From Chitinophagaceae bacterium (GTDB lineage: Bacteria; Bacteroidota; Bacteroidia; Chitinophagales; Chitinophagaceae), in contig PMUF01000223.1 in NCBI GenBank assembly GCA_003167015.1, forward strand, positions 15,025 through 24,472: a stretch of 9,448 bases of DNA, in the 5' to 3' direction. Numbering within the stretch: the first letter of the stretch is position 1; each line of letters begins with the position of its first letter. The position numbers and the translations under genes are program-made. Shown piece by piece: positions 1 through 7,032 of the stretch. The notes beneath the pieces were generated by a model. The model made no database searches and was not told the DNA's origin. It saw nothing but the letters and a program-made list of their open reading frames with translations.

Positions 1-223
1 TGTCGCTGACGATCACCGACGCACCGGATACGGGGGGAAACGTATTGTTTTCATAAAAACCTACGGTCTGACTGAGCGACACGGTGTAAGGCCCCGGCAG
101 ATTGGTGATTTCTCCCTCGATGACGATCTCGGCAGGCGCAGTATTCAGCTTGAGGGTGACAGTCTTCTTACAGGAGCAGGCCAGGAGTGCCGCACTAAAC
201 AGGATGAGTTTATGATAGTTCAT
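1..223 (-). CDS. DUF4249 domain-containing lipoprotein, N-terminal part (cut by window edge)
   Basis: The gene begins with the ATG at 223-221 on the minus strand and stays open to the window edge, giving 74 residues. The N-terminus is a lipoprotein signal: a short basic start (MNYHK), a hydrophobic core and a lipobox LLAC with the lipidated cysteine at about residue 16. A second cysteine follows at 18. The mature start (IVIEGEIT, then GPYTVSLSQT and VSGASVIVSD) matches, from memory, the opening of Bacteroidota DUF4249 proteins, which are outer-membrane-associated lipoproteins of unknown function. The start lies 5 bp after the stop of the TonB-dependent receptor on the same strand, so the two are almost certainly co-transcribed. 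DUF4249 genes very often follow receptors of this kind, which suggests a partner role in ligand capture at the cell surface, but the ligand is unknown. The C-terminal portion is outside the window. Confidence 0.85.
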   Translation of the reverse strand, partial: MNYHKLILFSAALLACSCKKTVTLKLNTAPAEIVIEGEITNLPGPYTVSLSQTVGFYENNTFPPVSGASVIVSD

Positions 224-228
224 GGAAA

Positions 229-2574
229 TTAAAATTTGAAGTTATAGGTCACGGAAGGCACCCAACGGAATAAGGCATACTGAACCGCCTCGGTCTTGGT
301 CGGATTGCCGGGATCCTGCTGGAAGCTGATACTATAGGGATTTTCCCTGCCGTAGGCATTGTACAACGAGAAGTTCCAGTTGCTGTCGAACTTCTTCGTC
401 TTTTTCCCCTGCAGGGTAGCCGACAGGTCCAGCCGGTTATAAGGCGGCATCCGATAGCCATTCCGCTTGGTATATAGAAAAGCCACCTGCCCGTCGACCT
501 CATATTTCCCGCTCGGCCAGGTGACCGCATTGCCCGTATAATAGACGAAATCTCCCGACAAAGTCCACTTCTTATTGAGTTTATAGATTCCGACCACGGA
601 GAGATCATGCGTCCTGTCCTGATTGGCCGGATACCAGGAGTCGTCATTCACTTCCCCGAATCTTCTCTCTGTCCTGGATAACGTATAGCTGATCCAGCCG
701 GTCATCCGGCCGACCTTCTTTTTGGCGAAAAGCTCCAGCCCATAGGCACGGCCAATCCCATAGATCAGCTGCGACTCCACATACTCATTGGCAATCAGCT
801 GCGCGCCATTCTTATAATCGATCTGGTTCTGCATATACCGGTAATAGACCTCCGCCGAAAACTCATAGGCGTTATTGTCCGCATTCCTGAAGTATCCCGT
901 CGAGACCTGGTCGGCTATCTCCGGCTTGACATTGTTGCTGCTGGGGATCCAGACGTCCGTGGGATTGGAAGAAGTCGAATTGGATAGCAAATGCAGGTTC
1001 TGCGTGGTCCGGGTATACGCGAATTTAATACTGCTATTGTCGGTCAACCGATAGCTCATCGAGAAACGAGGCTCCAGGTTGAAGTAGTTTTTAACGACCT
1101 GTCCCGACCCGTAGGTGGCAGTATCGATGGCATTCCCGCTGGAGTCATAGGTATAAAAACTGCCCGGGCCAAACACGGTGAAAAGGCCCGCCCTCAGCCC
1201 GTAATCGATATTGACCTTATCCGACAGGGATAGGCTGTGGTCGATATAGGCAGCGCTCTCCACTGAATATCTTTGCTCCAGCGCAAGCGGGTTGAAACTG
1301 GATGTTCCCGATGCCGATATGACCCCGGGAGAAGTGGTATGCTGGATGACTTCTATCCCGAAATTGACCTTGTTATCGGAATTGACGAAATACTGCAAAT
1401 CTTCCTTGAGATGATAATCGCGGACGAAGGAAGTGATACCGATGTCATTATTCCCTGAATTGACGCTGACATTATAGTTATACTTGCTGTAGATCAGAGA
1501 AGTGTTGGAGAACAACCGGCTGTTGAAGATATGGTTCCAGCGGAAGGTAGCCGTGGAATTCCCGTAGTCGAGTCCGAATGTATTCCCCAGGCCGAGATTG
1601 TCTTTACCGAAATACCCGGAAAGGTAAATATGATCTTTGTCCCCTAACTTGTAATTCGCCTTGGCATTGATGTCATAAAAATAAAGGCTGCTGCGGTTGG
1701 TGTTGGTATCCTTCGATAATTTCAGAAAAAGGTCCGCATACGTCCTTCTGGCGCTGACGATAAAAGAACCGTCGTCCTTCTCGATAGGGCCTTCGACATT
1801 CAGGCGCGAAGAGATCAGGCCCAGGCCGCCGCTTACTCCATAATCTTTTACATTCCCGTCATCCATTCTCACATCCAGCACAGAAGCCAGCCTTCCGCCA
1901 TATTCAGCAGGAATAGCCCCCTTATACAGGGTTACATCTTTAATGGCATCGGAGTTGAAAGTGGAAAAAAAGCCCAGCAGGTGAGTAGGATTGTACACCG
2001 TCGCCTCATCCAGCAGGATCAGGTTCTGATCGACGCTGCCGCCCCGCACGTAAAATCCGCTGCTGCCGTCCCCACCCGATTGAACACCGGGCAGAAGCTG
2101 GATAGTCTTAAGGATATCCTTTTCCCCGAAGATGACAGGGACATCCTTTATTTCGTTGACAGAGAGTTTCTGCACGCCCATCAATGGCTTGGTCACATTG
2201 GCATTATTTCTATTGGCCGACACGACGACTTCCTGCATTTCCGCCTCGGCGGGACTAAGGTTCACCGCCATGACAACATCTTTGTCAAGGGAAACCTCCA
2301 GGGTGTCATTGCTATAACCGGCAAAGCTCACCACTATCGTATATTTGCCGGCGGCGGCATTGAGGGAATAGAACCCATAAGAGTTACTCAGGACGGTGGA
2401 GCGCGGATGATTCAGAATAACAACGCTCGCCCCGATCAGTGTCTCGCCGGAACTTTGATCCCGGATGGTGCCGCTGACCGTATGCCGGACCTGGGCGGAT
2501 AATAGGAAAGGGAAAAGGGTACCAAGCAGAAAGACCAGGGCTCGCTGCAGTCGAAAGGTTCTGGTTGTAAGCAT
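229..2574 (-). CDS. TonB-dependent receptor with N-terminal carboxypeptidase-regulatory-like domain
   Basis: This 781-residue outer-membrane receptor would import or bind a ligand using energy from TonB-ExbBD. A Sec signal peptide covers about residues 1-27 (basic start, hydrophobic core, LLSAQ cleavage site). A carboxypeptidase-regulatory-like beta-sandwich follows at about 30-107 (VSGTIRDQSSGETLIGASV, then FAGY), a common N-terminal extension in Bacteroidota receptors. EVVVSA at 115-120 is the likely TonB-box region. The plug spans about 130-240, with LLPGVQSGGDG, YVRGGSVDQN and EYGGRLASVLDVRM as its signature stretches. The rest is the beta-barrel, ending in the aromatic terminus NFKF expected for outer-membrane insertion. 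It is not a SusC-type protein: it is shorter than the usual roughly 1000 residues and is followed by a DUF4249 lipoprotein instead of a SusD. It leads the minus-strand unit, and the substrate cannot be read from sequence. The ATG at 2574 gives a complete signal peptide; no convincing promoter was found upstream on this strand. Confidence 0.93.
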   Translation of the reverse strand: MLTTRTFRLQRALVFLLGTLFPFLLSAQVRHTVSGTIRDQSSGETLIGASVVILNHPRSTVLSNSYGFYSLNAAAGKYTIVVSFAGYSNDTLEVSLDKDVVMAVNLSPAEAEMQEVVVSANRNNANVTKPLMGVQKLSVNEIKDVPVIFGEKDILKTIQLLPGVQSGGDGSSGFYVRGGSVDQNLILLDEATVYNPTHLLGFFSTFNSDAIKDVTLYKGAIPAEYGGRLASVLDVRMDDGNVKDYGVSGGLGLISSRLNVEGPIEKDDGSFIVSARRTYADLFLKLSKDTNTNRSSLYFYDINAKANYKLGDKDHIYLSGYFGKDNLGLGNTFGLDYGNSTATFRWNHIFNSRLFSNTSLIYSKYNYNVSVNSGNNDIGITSFVRDYHLKEDLQYFVNSDNKVNFGIEVIQHTTSPGVISASGTSSFNPLALEQRYSVESAAYIDHSLSLSDKVNIDYGLRAGLFTVFGPGSFYTYDSSGNAIDTATYGSGQVVKNYFNLEPRFSMSYRLTDNSSIKFAYTRTTQNLHLLSNSTSSNPTDVWIPSSNNVKPEIADQVSTGYFRNADNNAYEFSAEVYYRYMQNQIDYKNGAQLIANEYVESQLIYGIGRAYGLELFAKKKVGRMTGWISYTLSRTERRFGEVNDDSWYPANQDRTHDLSVVGIYKLNKKWTLSGDFVYYTGNAVTWPSGKYEVDGQVAFLYTKRNGYRMPPYNRLDLSATLQGKKTKKFDSNWNFSLYNAYGRENPYSISFQQDPGNPTKTEAVQYALFRWVPSVTYNFKF

Positions 2575-2615
2575 ACCGCAAGAATAGGAAGGATTTCCGT
2601 TAAAAAAATGTTAGC

Positions 2616-2642
2616 GGGGACAAGTGGTGGAAATAAGGGGAC
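2616..2642 (+). repeat. Short direct repeat GGGGAC, 21-bp spacing
   Basis: GGGGAC occurs at 2616-2621 and again at 2637-2642, exactly 21 bp apart, which is two helical turns and puts both copies on the same face of the DNA. They sit just upstream of the plus-strand -33 element. This would suit tandem binding of a regulator, but six-base repeats can arise by chance and no binding protein is known. Confidence 0.3.
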
Positions 2643-2648
2643 GAATGC

Positions 2649-2679
2649 TTGGCTCATCTATTACAATTTATTACATTTG
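2649..2679 (+). promoter_or_regulatory. Bacteroidota-type promoter for the efflux operon
   Basis: TACATTTG at 2672-2679 matches the Bacteroidota -7 element TAnnTTTG exactly, and a TTG at 2649-2651 lies 20 bases upstream, within the known spacing to the -33 element. Transcription would start near 2685, leaving a leader of about 50 nt before the adaptor ATG at 2736. The leader is pyrimidine-rich (2681-2704) and has no clear Shine-Dalgarno sequence, which is usual in this phylum. The match was made by eye. Confidence 0.6.
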
Positions 2680-2735
2680 AACTCCACCCCTCCCCACCTA
2701 TCTTAAACACCAGTTGAGACAAACGCCCCATACTT

Positions 2736-3884
2736 ATGAATATAAAGTTAATTGGTTCTGCTTGCCTTATCACATTAATATTTTGCGCCTGCAACGATGG
2801 CAAACCGGCCACTAACAAGACTACCACTCCCCAGGCTTATCAGGCCCTGACCCTGGAGCCGCGATCGACAGTCATCTATACCGATTTTCCGGCCACCATC
2901 GAAGGTATCGAAATCGTACAGTTACGACCGATGGTGGATGGCTACCTGGAAAAAACCTATGTCCCTGAAGGCGCCAATGTCACCAAAGGACAGCTTCTCT
3001 TCCAGATTCAGAATCCCGTGTATGACGAAGCCGTCATCACCGCCAAAGCAGCCGTGCAGAGCGCACAGGCCAATGTGGACGCCGCCCGGATGAATGTGGA
3101 GAAGGTCCGCCCCCTGGTAGAAAAGGATATCGTCAGTAAATATGAGCTGGAATCCGCTCAATATTCCCTGAAAGGCGAGCAAGCCGCCCTCGACCAGGCT
3201 AACGCGTCGCTACGTAATGCCCGGACGAACGTCGGTTATACAACGTTGCGCAGTCCCATTACCGGGGTCATGGGCTCCATCCCCTATAAGATTGGTGACC
3301 TGATCAGCAGCACGACCTCCAGCCCGCTGACCAGCCTCTCCCGCATCGACAAGGTCTATGCCTATTTTGCCCTTAGCGAAAAACAGCTGCTCAACCTGAG
3401 CAACAGGGTGCCCGGTGCTACCCTGCAGGATAAGCTCGATCATCTCCCACCCGTGTCGCTCGTCCTGGCCGACGGCAGCCAGTATCCGCAGAAGGGCCGG
3501 CTCATGACAGCCAGCGGCTTTATCACTACCGGTACCGGCACGGTCAGCCTCAAAGCCCAGTTCGTCAATCCAACCGGTCTCATTCGCAGCGGCGCCAGTA
3601 CCATCGTACGCATTCCCCGCACCATGGACACGGCGCTGATGGTGCCTCAGTCGGCCACCTATCAGCTGCAGGACAAAACATTTGTATACCTGCTTATCAA
3701 CGACAACAAGGTCATCTCGATGCCGATCACCGCGACATCCTCCAATGATGGTAAATTTCTGATAGTAACGGACGGCCTCAAACGTGGCGACAGGATACTC
3801 GTCAACGGCTTCAACCTGCGGGACAGCACGGTGGTGATCCCCCGGCCGATAAACGCAGACAGCCTCTACAGCAACACCAAATAG
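2736..3884 (+). CDS. RND efflux periplasmic adaptor (membrane fusion) lipoprotein
   Basis: This 382-residue protein is the HlyD/AcrA-type adaptor that joins the RND pump to the outer-membrane factor. The N-terminus is a hydrophobic signal ending in FCAC with the probable lipidated cysteine at residue 19. The lipobox is imperfect (Phe and Cys before Ala), so lipidation is likely but not certain. The first half of the lipoyl-like domain is at about 55-92 (LRPMVDGYLEK, then VPEGANVTKGQLLFQI). An alpha-helical hairpin rich in Ala, Gln and Lys follows at about 97-165, and the second lipoyl half carries TTLRSPITGVMG at 169-180 and IGDLI. The beta-barrel (about 205-295) and membrane-proximal domain (about 296-370, with VPQSATY and DGLKRGDRILVNG) complete the fold. 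The length is normal for the family. It is the first gene of the operon, 10 bp before the pump gene. The start at 2736 is the ATG that gives the complete lipoprotein signal. Substrate is not deducible from the adaptor. Confidence 0.95.
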   Translation: MNIKLIGSACLITLIFCACNDGKPATNKTTTPQAYQALTLEPRSTVIYTDFPATIEGIEIVQLRPMVDGYLEKTYVPEGANVTKGQLLFQIQNPVYDEAVITAKAAVQSAQANVDAARMNVEKVRPLVEKDIVSKYELESAQYSLKGEQAALDQANASLRNARTNVGYTTLRSPITGVMGSIPYKIGDLISSTTSSPLTSLSRIDKVYAYFALSEKQLLNLSNRVPGATLQDKLDHLPPVSLVLADGSQYPQKGRLMTASGFITTGTGTVSLKAQFVNPTGLIRSGASTIVRIPRTMDTALMVPQSATYQLQDKTFVYLLINDNKVISMPITATSSNDGKFLIVTDGLKRGDRILVNGFNLRDSTVVIPRPINADSLYSNTK

Positions 3885-3894
3885 CCTAAGAAAA

Positions 3895-6800
3895 ATGCTA
3901 AAAAGCTTTATCACACACCCCGTACGCAGCACGGTCATCTCCGTGATCATCGTCCTGCTGGGCGTGTTGGGAATGACGAAACTGCCCGTGGCCCAATACC
4001 CCGACATCTCTCCGCCTACGGTCCAGGTCTCCGCGACCTACAGCGGCGCCAATGCCCAGGTCGTGCTGCAAAGCGTGATCGTCCCGCTGGAACAGCAGAT
4101 CAACGGAGTGGAAGGCATGACCTATATGACCTCGTCGGCCAATAATACGGGAGGAGCCAACATCAGCGTGTATTTCGGCGTCGGCACCAACCCCGACATC
4201 GCCGCCGTCGACGTTCAGAACCGTGTCTCGGCCGCTACCAGTTTACTACCCCAGTCCGTCACCCAGAACGGAGTCACCGTCCGCAAGCAACAAAGCTCTA
4301 ACCTGCTCATCCTCTCGCTCTATAGTGACAAACCCGGCTACGACCAGACCTTCCTCCAAAACTATGCGGCTATCAATATCCTTCCCCAGCTGCAACGCGT
4401 CAACGGCGTAGGCAGCGCCGCCGTCACAGGTTCCACCATGACCTACTCCATGCGCATCTGGTTGAAGCCCGACATCATGGCGGTCTATAAGATCACGCCC
4501 TCCGACGTCAGCGCCGCTTTGGCCGAACAAAACGTCCAGGCTGCACCCGGCCAGTTCGGTCAGAATGATAACCAAAGCTTCCAATATGTCATCCGGTACA
4601 GCGGCCAGCTGACCTCGACCCAGCAATTCGGCAATATCATCATTAAATCCCTGGGCCGCGGCCAATACCTCCAGCTCAAAAATATCGCCCGCATCGAGCT
4701 CGGCGCTCAGAGCTATACCGGATCCAACACGACTGACGGCAAACAATCCGTAGGCATTTCCATCAGCCAGACGCCGGGCTCCAACGCCCGCCAGGTCATC
4801 CAGGACTGCCAGCAGGTCATAGACCAGGCCACCCCTTCCCTGCCGGCCGGCGTCAAGATCCTTTACCTCGTCAATATCAATGACTTCCTCAGCGCATCCA
4901 TCAGCAAAGTATTACACACCCTGTTCGAATGCTTTACCCTGGTCTTTCTCGTGATCTTCATATTCCTGCAGGACTTTCGTAGCACCATCATCCACGGCGT
5001 ATCCGTTCCAGTGGCCATCACCGGCACCTTTTTCTTTCTCTACCTGCTGGGCTTCAGCATCAACCTGCTTACGCTGTTCGCCCTTGTCCTGGCGATCGGC
5101 ATCGTGGTGGATGACGCAGTGGTCGTGGTGGAAGCCGTCCATGCCAAGCTGGAAAGCGGCTATAAGTCACCGGTTAAGGCTGCCATAGATGCCATGAGCG
5201 AGATCTCTGGCGCCATCGTCTCCATCACCCTCGTGATGGCATCCGTATTCATACCGGTGTCCTTTGTATCAGGCTCCTCCGGGGTCTTCTACCGGCAGTT
5301 CGGCATCACTCTCGCTGTCGCTATCTTCATTTCCTCGATCAACGCGCTGACCCTCTGCCCTGCCCTCGCGGCTATGTTCCTGCGACCACCGGATCATAGC
5401 AAGGAAGGGGAAAGAAAAACGATCCTCCAACGCTTCGGCGTCTGGTTCAACCGGGGATACGGCAAATTGACGGACCGGTACACCCGCGCCGTGACCTTCC
5501 TTTCGGCCAGACACTGGCTGGTCATTGTCATCATCCTGGGCTTCGGCGCCCTGTTCTATCTTATCATGAAGGCGACGCCTTCCAGCTTTGTACCCGAAGA
5601 GGATATGGGCACGATCTTCGTCAACGTCAGCCTGCCTCCTGCCAGTAGCATGGAGCGTGTACAGGTCGTCGCCGACCAGATCGACAGCATTTGCCGTACC
5701 GTGCCGCAGGTGGCCCATACCATGCGTACGCTGGGATCGAACTATATCGCCGGCACCGGCAGCGCTTACGGGATGATCACTGTCCGGCTGACAACCTGGG
5801 ACGCGCGTCCCGGCGTCACCAACACGGACGTCATCAAAACACTGACTAAAAAGACCGCCGGCATCCAGGGCGCCGACATCGTGTTCATGTCACAACCCAC
5901 CATCACCGGCTTCGGTACCAGCGGTGGTTTTACCATCCAGCTGCAGGACAAAGGCGGACATACGACCGATCAGTTTTACCAGGTGGCGCAGGGCTTTCTC
6001 GGCACGCTCAACAAACGCCCGGAGATCCAGTACGCCAAAACCTCCTTCAACCCCAACTTTCCCCAATATGAAATGGACATCAACGTGCCCAAGGCCAAGG
6101 ACGCCGGCGTATCCGTGACCTCCATCCTGAACGCGATGCAGGTCTTTTTCGGCAGCTCCTATGCCTCGAACTTTACTGAGTTTGGTCAGCAATACCAGGT
6201 GATCATCCAGGCGGACTCCAACTATCGCGGAGCGCCATCGGATCTGAATGGGATCTACGTGCGCGGATCGGACAGTTCCATGATACCCATCACCGAATTC
6301 ACCACCTTCAAGCGGGTCTTCGGCCCCGAGACAGTGTCGAGGTTCGATATGTTCAACTCCATGTCGGTCAGCGGTTCGCCCAATGACGGTTTCAGCACGG
6401 GTCAGGCTCTCCTTGCCATCCAGCAGACCGCCACTGAAAAGCTGCCCTCCGGATACGGCTTCGAATACTCCGGTATCAGCCGCGAGGAACAGGCTGCGGG
6501 ATCACAGACCATTTTTATTTTCCTGCTTTGCCTCGCCTTCGTCTATCTCCTGCTGAGCGCACAATACGAAAGCTACCTGCTGCCCTTCGCCGTCCTTCTC
6601 TCGCTGCCGGTGGGCCTGTCGGGCATCTTTGTCTTTGCCAAAATTTTCGGGGAAGATAATAATATCTATATGCAGATCTCCATGATCATGCTGATCGGTC
6701 TTCTCTCGAAGAACGCTATCCTCATTGTGGAGTTTGCAGTGGAAAGAAGGGCGAAAGGCATGGGCCTTCTCGAGGCTGCCATCGAAGGCGGCAAAGCAAG

Positions 6801-7032
6801 ATTGCGGCCCATCCTTATGACCTCCTTCGCCTTCGTCTTCGGCCTGCTGCCCCTCCTCGCTGCCAGCGGCGTAGGCGCCAACGGCGACCGCAGCATCGGA
6901 ACGGGCGCTATCGGCGGTATGCTGTTCGGCACCTGTCTGGGCGTATTCGTGATACCTTCCCTGTTCATCATCTTCCAGGGATTGCAGGAAAAAGTAAGAA
7001 AAAATAAAACCTATGACGATGAAGCTGCATAA
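3895..7032 (+). CDS. HAE1-type RND efflux pump, inner-membrane permease (AcrB/MexB family)
   Basis: This 1045-residue proton-driven drug/solute exporter has the full family length. TM1 is at about 12-30 and is followed by PVAQYPDISPP, a hallmark of the HAE1 branch. Two large periplasmic loops (about 31-335 and 559-869) form the porter and docking domains. Further TM segments lie at about 338-358, 365-387, 390-412, 435-457, 468-492, 541-558, 871-889, 895-915, 925-947, 972-990 and 1002-1028, giving 12. The proton-relay residues are present: Asp406-Asp407 in GIVVDDAVVVVEAV, Lys939 in GLLSKNAILIVEF, Arg969 in ARLRPILMTS, and Thr976. By contrast, positions corresponding to the AcrB distal-pocket phenylalanines mostly lack aromatic residues (N136, T178, M610, S615, Y617, T629 by eye). 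It therefore looks like an active pump, perhaps with a substrate range unlike AcrB. The conserved DD and AAA-free permease architecture exclude ABC and MFS families. It overlaps the outer-membrane factor gene by 20 bp. No local regulator is seen. Confidence 0.97.
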   Translation: MLKSFITHPVRSTVISVIIVLLGVLGMTKLPVAQYPDISPPTVQVSATYSGANAQVVLQSVIVPLEQQINGVEGMTYMTSSANNTGGANISVYFGVGTNPDIAAVDVQNRVSAATSLLPQSVTQNGVTVRKQQSSNLLILSLYSDKPGYDQTFLQNYAAINILPQLQRVNGVGSAAVTGSTMTYSMRIWLKPDIMAVYKITPSDVSAALAEQNVQAAPGQFGQNDNQSFQYVIRYSGQLTSTQQFGNIIIKSLGRGQYLQLKNIARIELGAQSYTGSNTTDGKQSVGISISQTPGSNARQVIQDCQQVIDQATPSLPAGVKILYLVNINDFLSASISKVLHTLFECFTLVFLVIFIFLQDFRSTIIHGVSVPVAITGTFFFLYLLGFSINLLTLFALVLAIGIVVDDAVVVVEAVHAKLESGYKSPVKAAIDAMSEISGAIVSITLVMASVFIPVSFVSGSSGVFYRQFGITLAVAIFISSINALTLCPALAAMFLRPPDHSKEGERKTILQRFGVWFNRGYGKLTDRYTRAVTFLSARHWLVIVIILGFGALFYLIMKATPSSFVPEEDMGTIFVNVSLPPASSMERVQVVADQIDSICRTVPQVAHTMRTLGSNYIAGTGSAYGMITVRLTTWDARPGVTNTDVIKTLTKKTAGIQGADIVFMSQPTITGFGTSGGFTIQLQDKGGHTTDQFYQVAQGFLGTLNKRPEIQYAKTSFNPNFPQYEMDINVPKAKDAGVSVTSILNAMQVFFGSSYASNFTEFGQQYQVIIQADSNYRGAPSDLNGIYVRGSDSSMIPITEFTTFKRVFGPETVSRFDMFNSMSVSGSPNDGFSTGQALLAIQQTATEKLPSGYGFEYSGISREEQAAGSQTIFIFLLCLAFVYLLLSAQYESYLLPFAVLLSLPVGLSGIFVFAKIFGEDNNIYMQISMIMLIGLLSKNAILIVEFAVERRAKGMGLLEAAIEGGKARLRPILMTSFAFVFGLLPLLAASGVGANGDRSIGTGAIGGMLFGTCLGVFVIPSLFIIFQGLQEKVRKNKTYDDEAA

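Larger units (their letters stand above)
2575..2735. promoter_or_regulatory. Divergent control region between receptor unit and efflux operon
   Basis: These 161 bp separate the minus-strand receptor start from the plus-strand adaptor start and must hold the promoters of both units. The region is visibly more AT-rich than the flanking genes around 2600-2612 and 2657-2680. It contains a good plus-strand promoter (2649-2679), two copies of GGGGAC spaced 21 bp start to start (2616-2621 and 2637-2642), and two copies of ATTACA spaced 10 bp (2660-2665 and 2670-2675). I see no small open reading frame or RNA gene in it. A shared regulator acting on both directions is possible but is inference. Confidence 0.7.

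Noticed and set aside
1981..2502. 173-codon open frame on the plus strand opposite the receptor N-terminus
   Set aside because: It lies entirely inside the receptor gene on the other strand and shows no family resemblance; it is an overlap artefact.
2579..2586. TATTCTTG on the minus strand as a -7 promoter element for the receptor
   Set aside because: It has one mismatch to TAnnTTTG, no TTG at proper spacing upstream, and lies only about 4 bases from the start codon.
3210..4007. 265-codon open frame on the minus strand across the adaptor end and pump start
   Set aside because: It is antisense to two well-supported genes and lacks a recognisable domain or signal peptide. Long antisense frames are expected opposite GC-rich genes with strong third-position bias.
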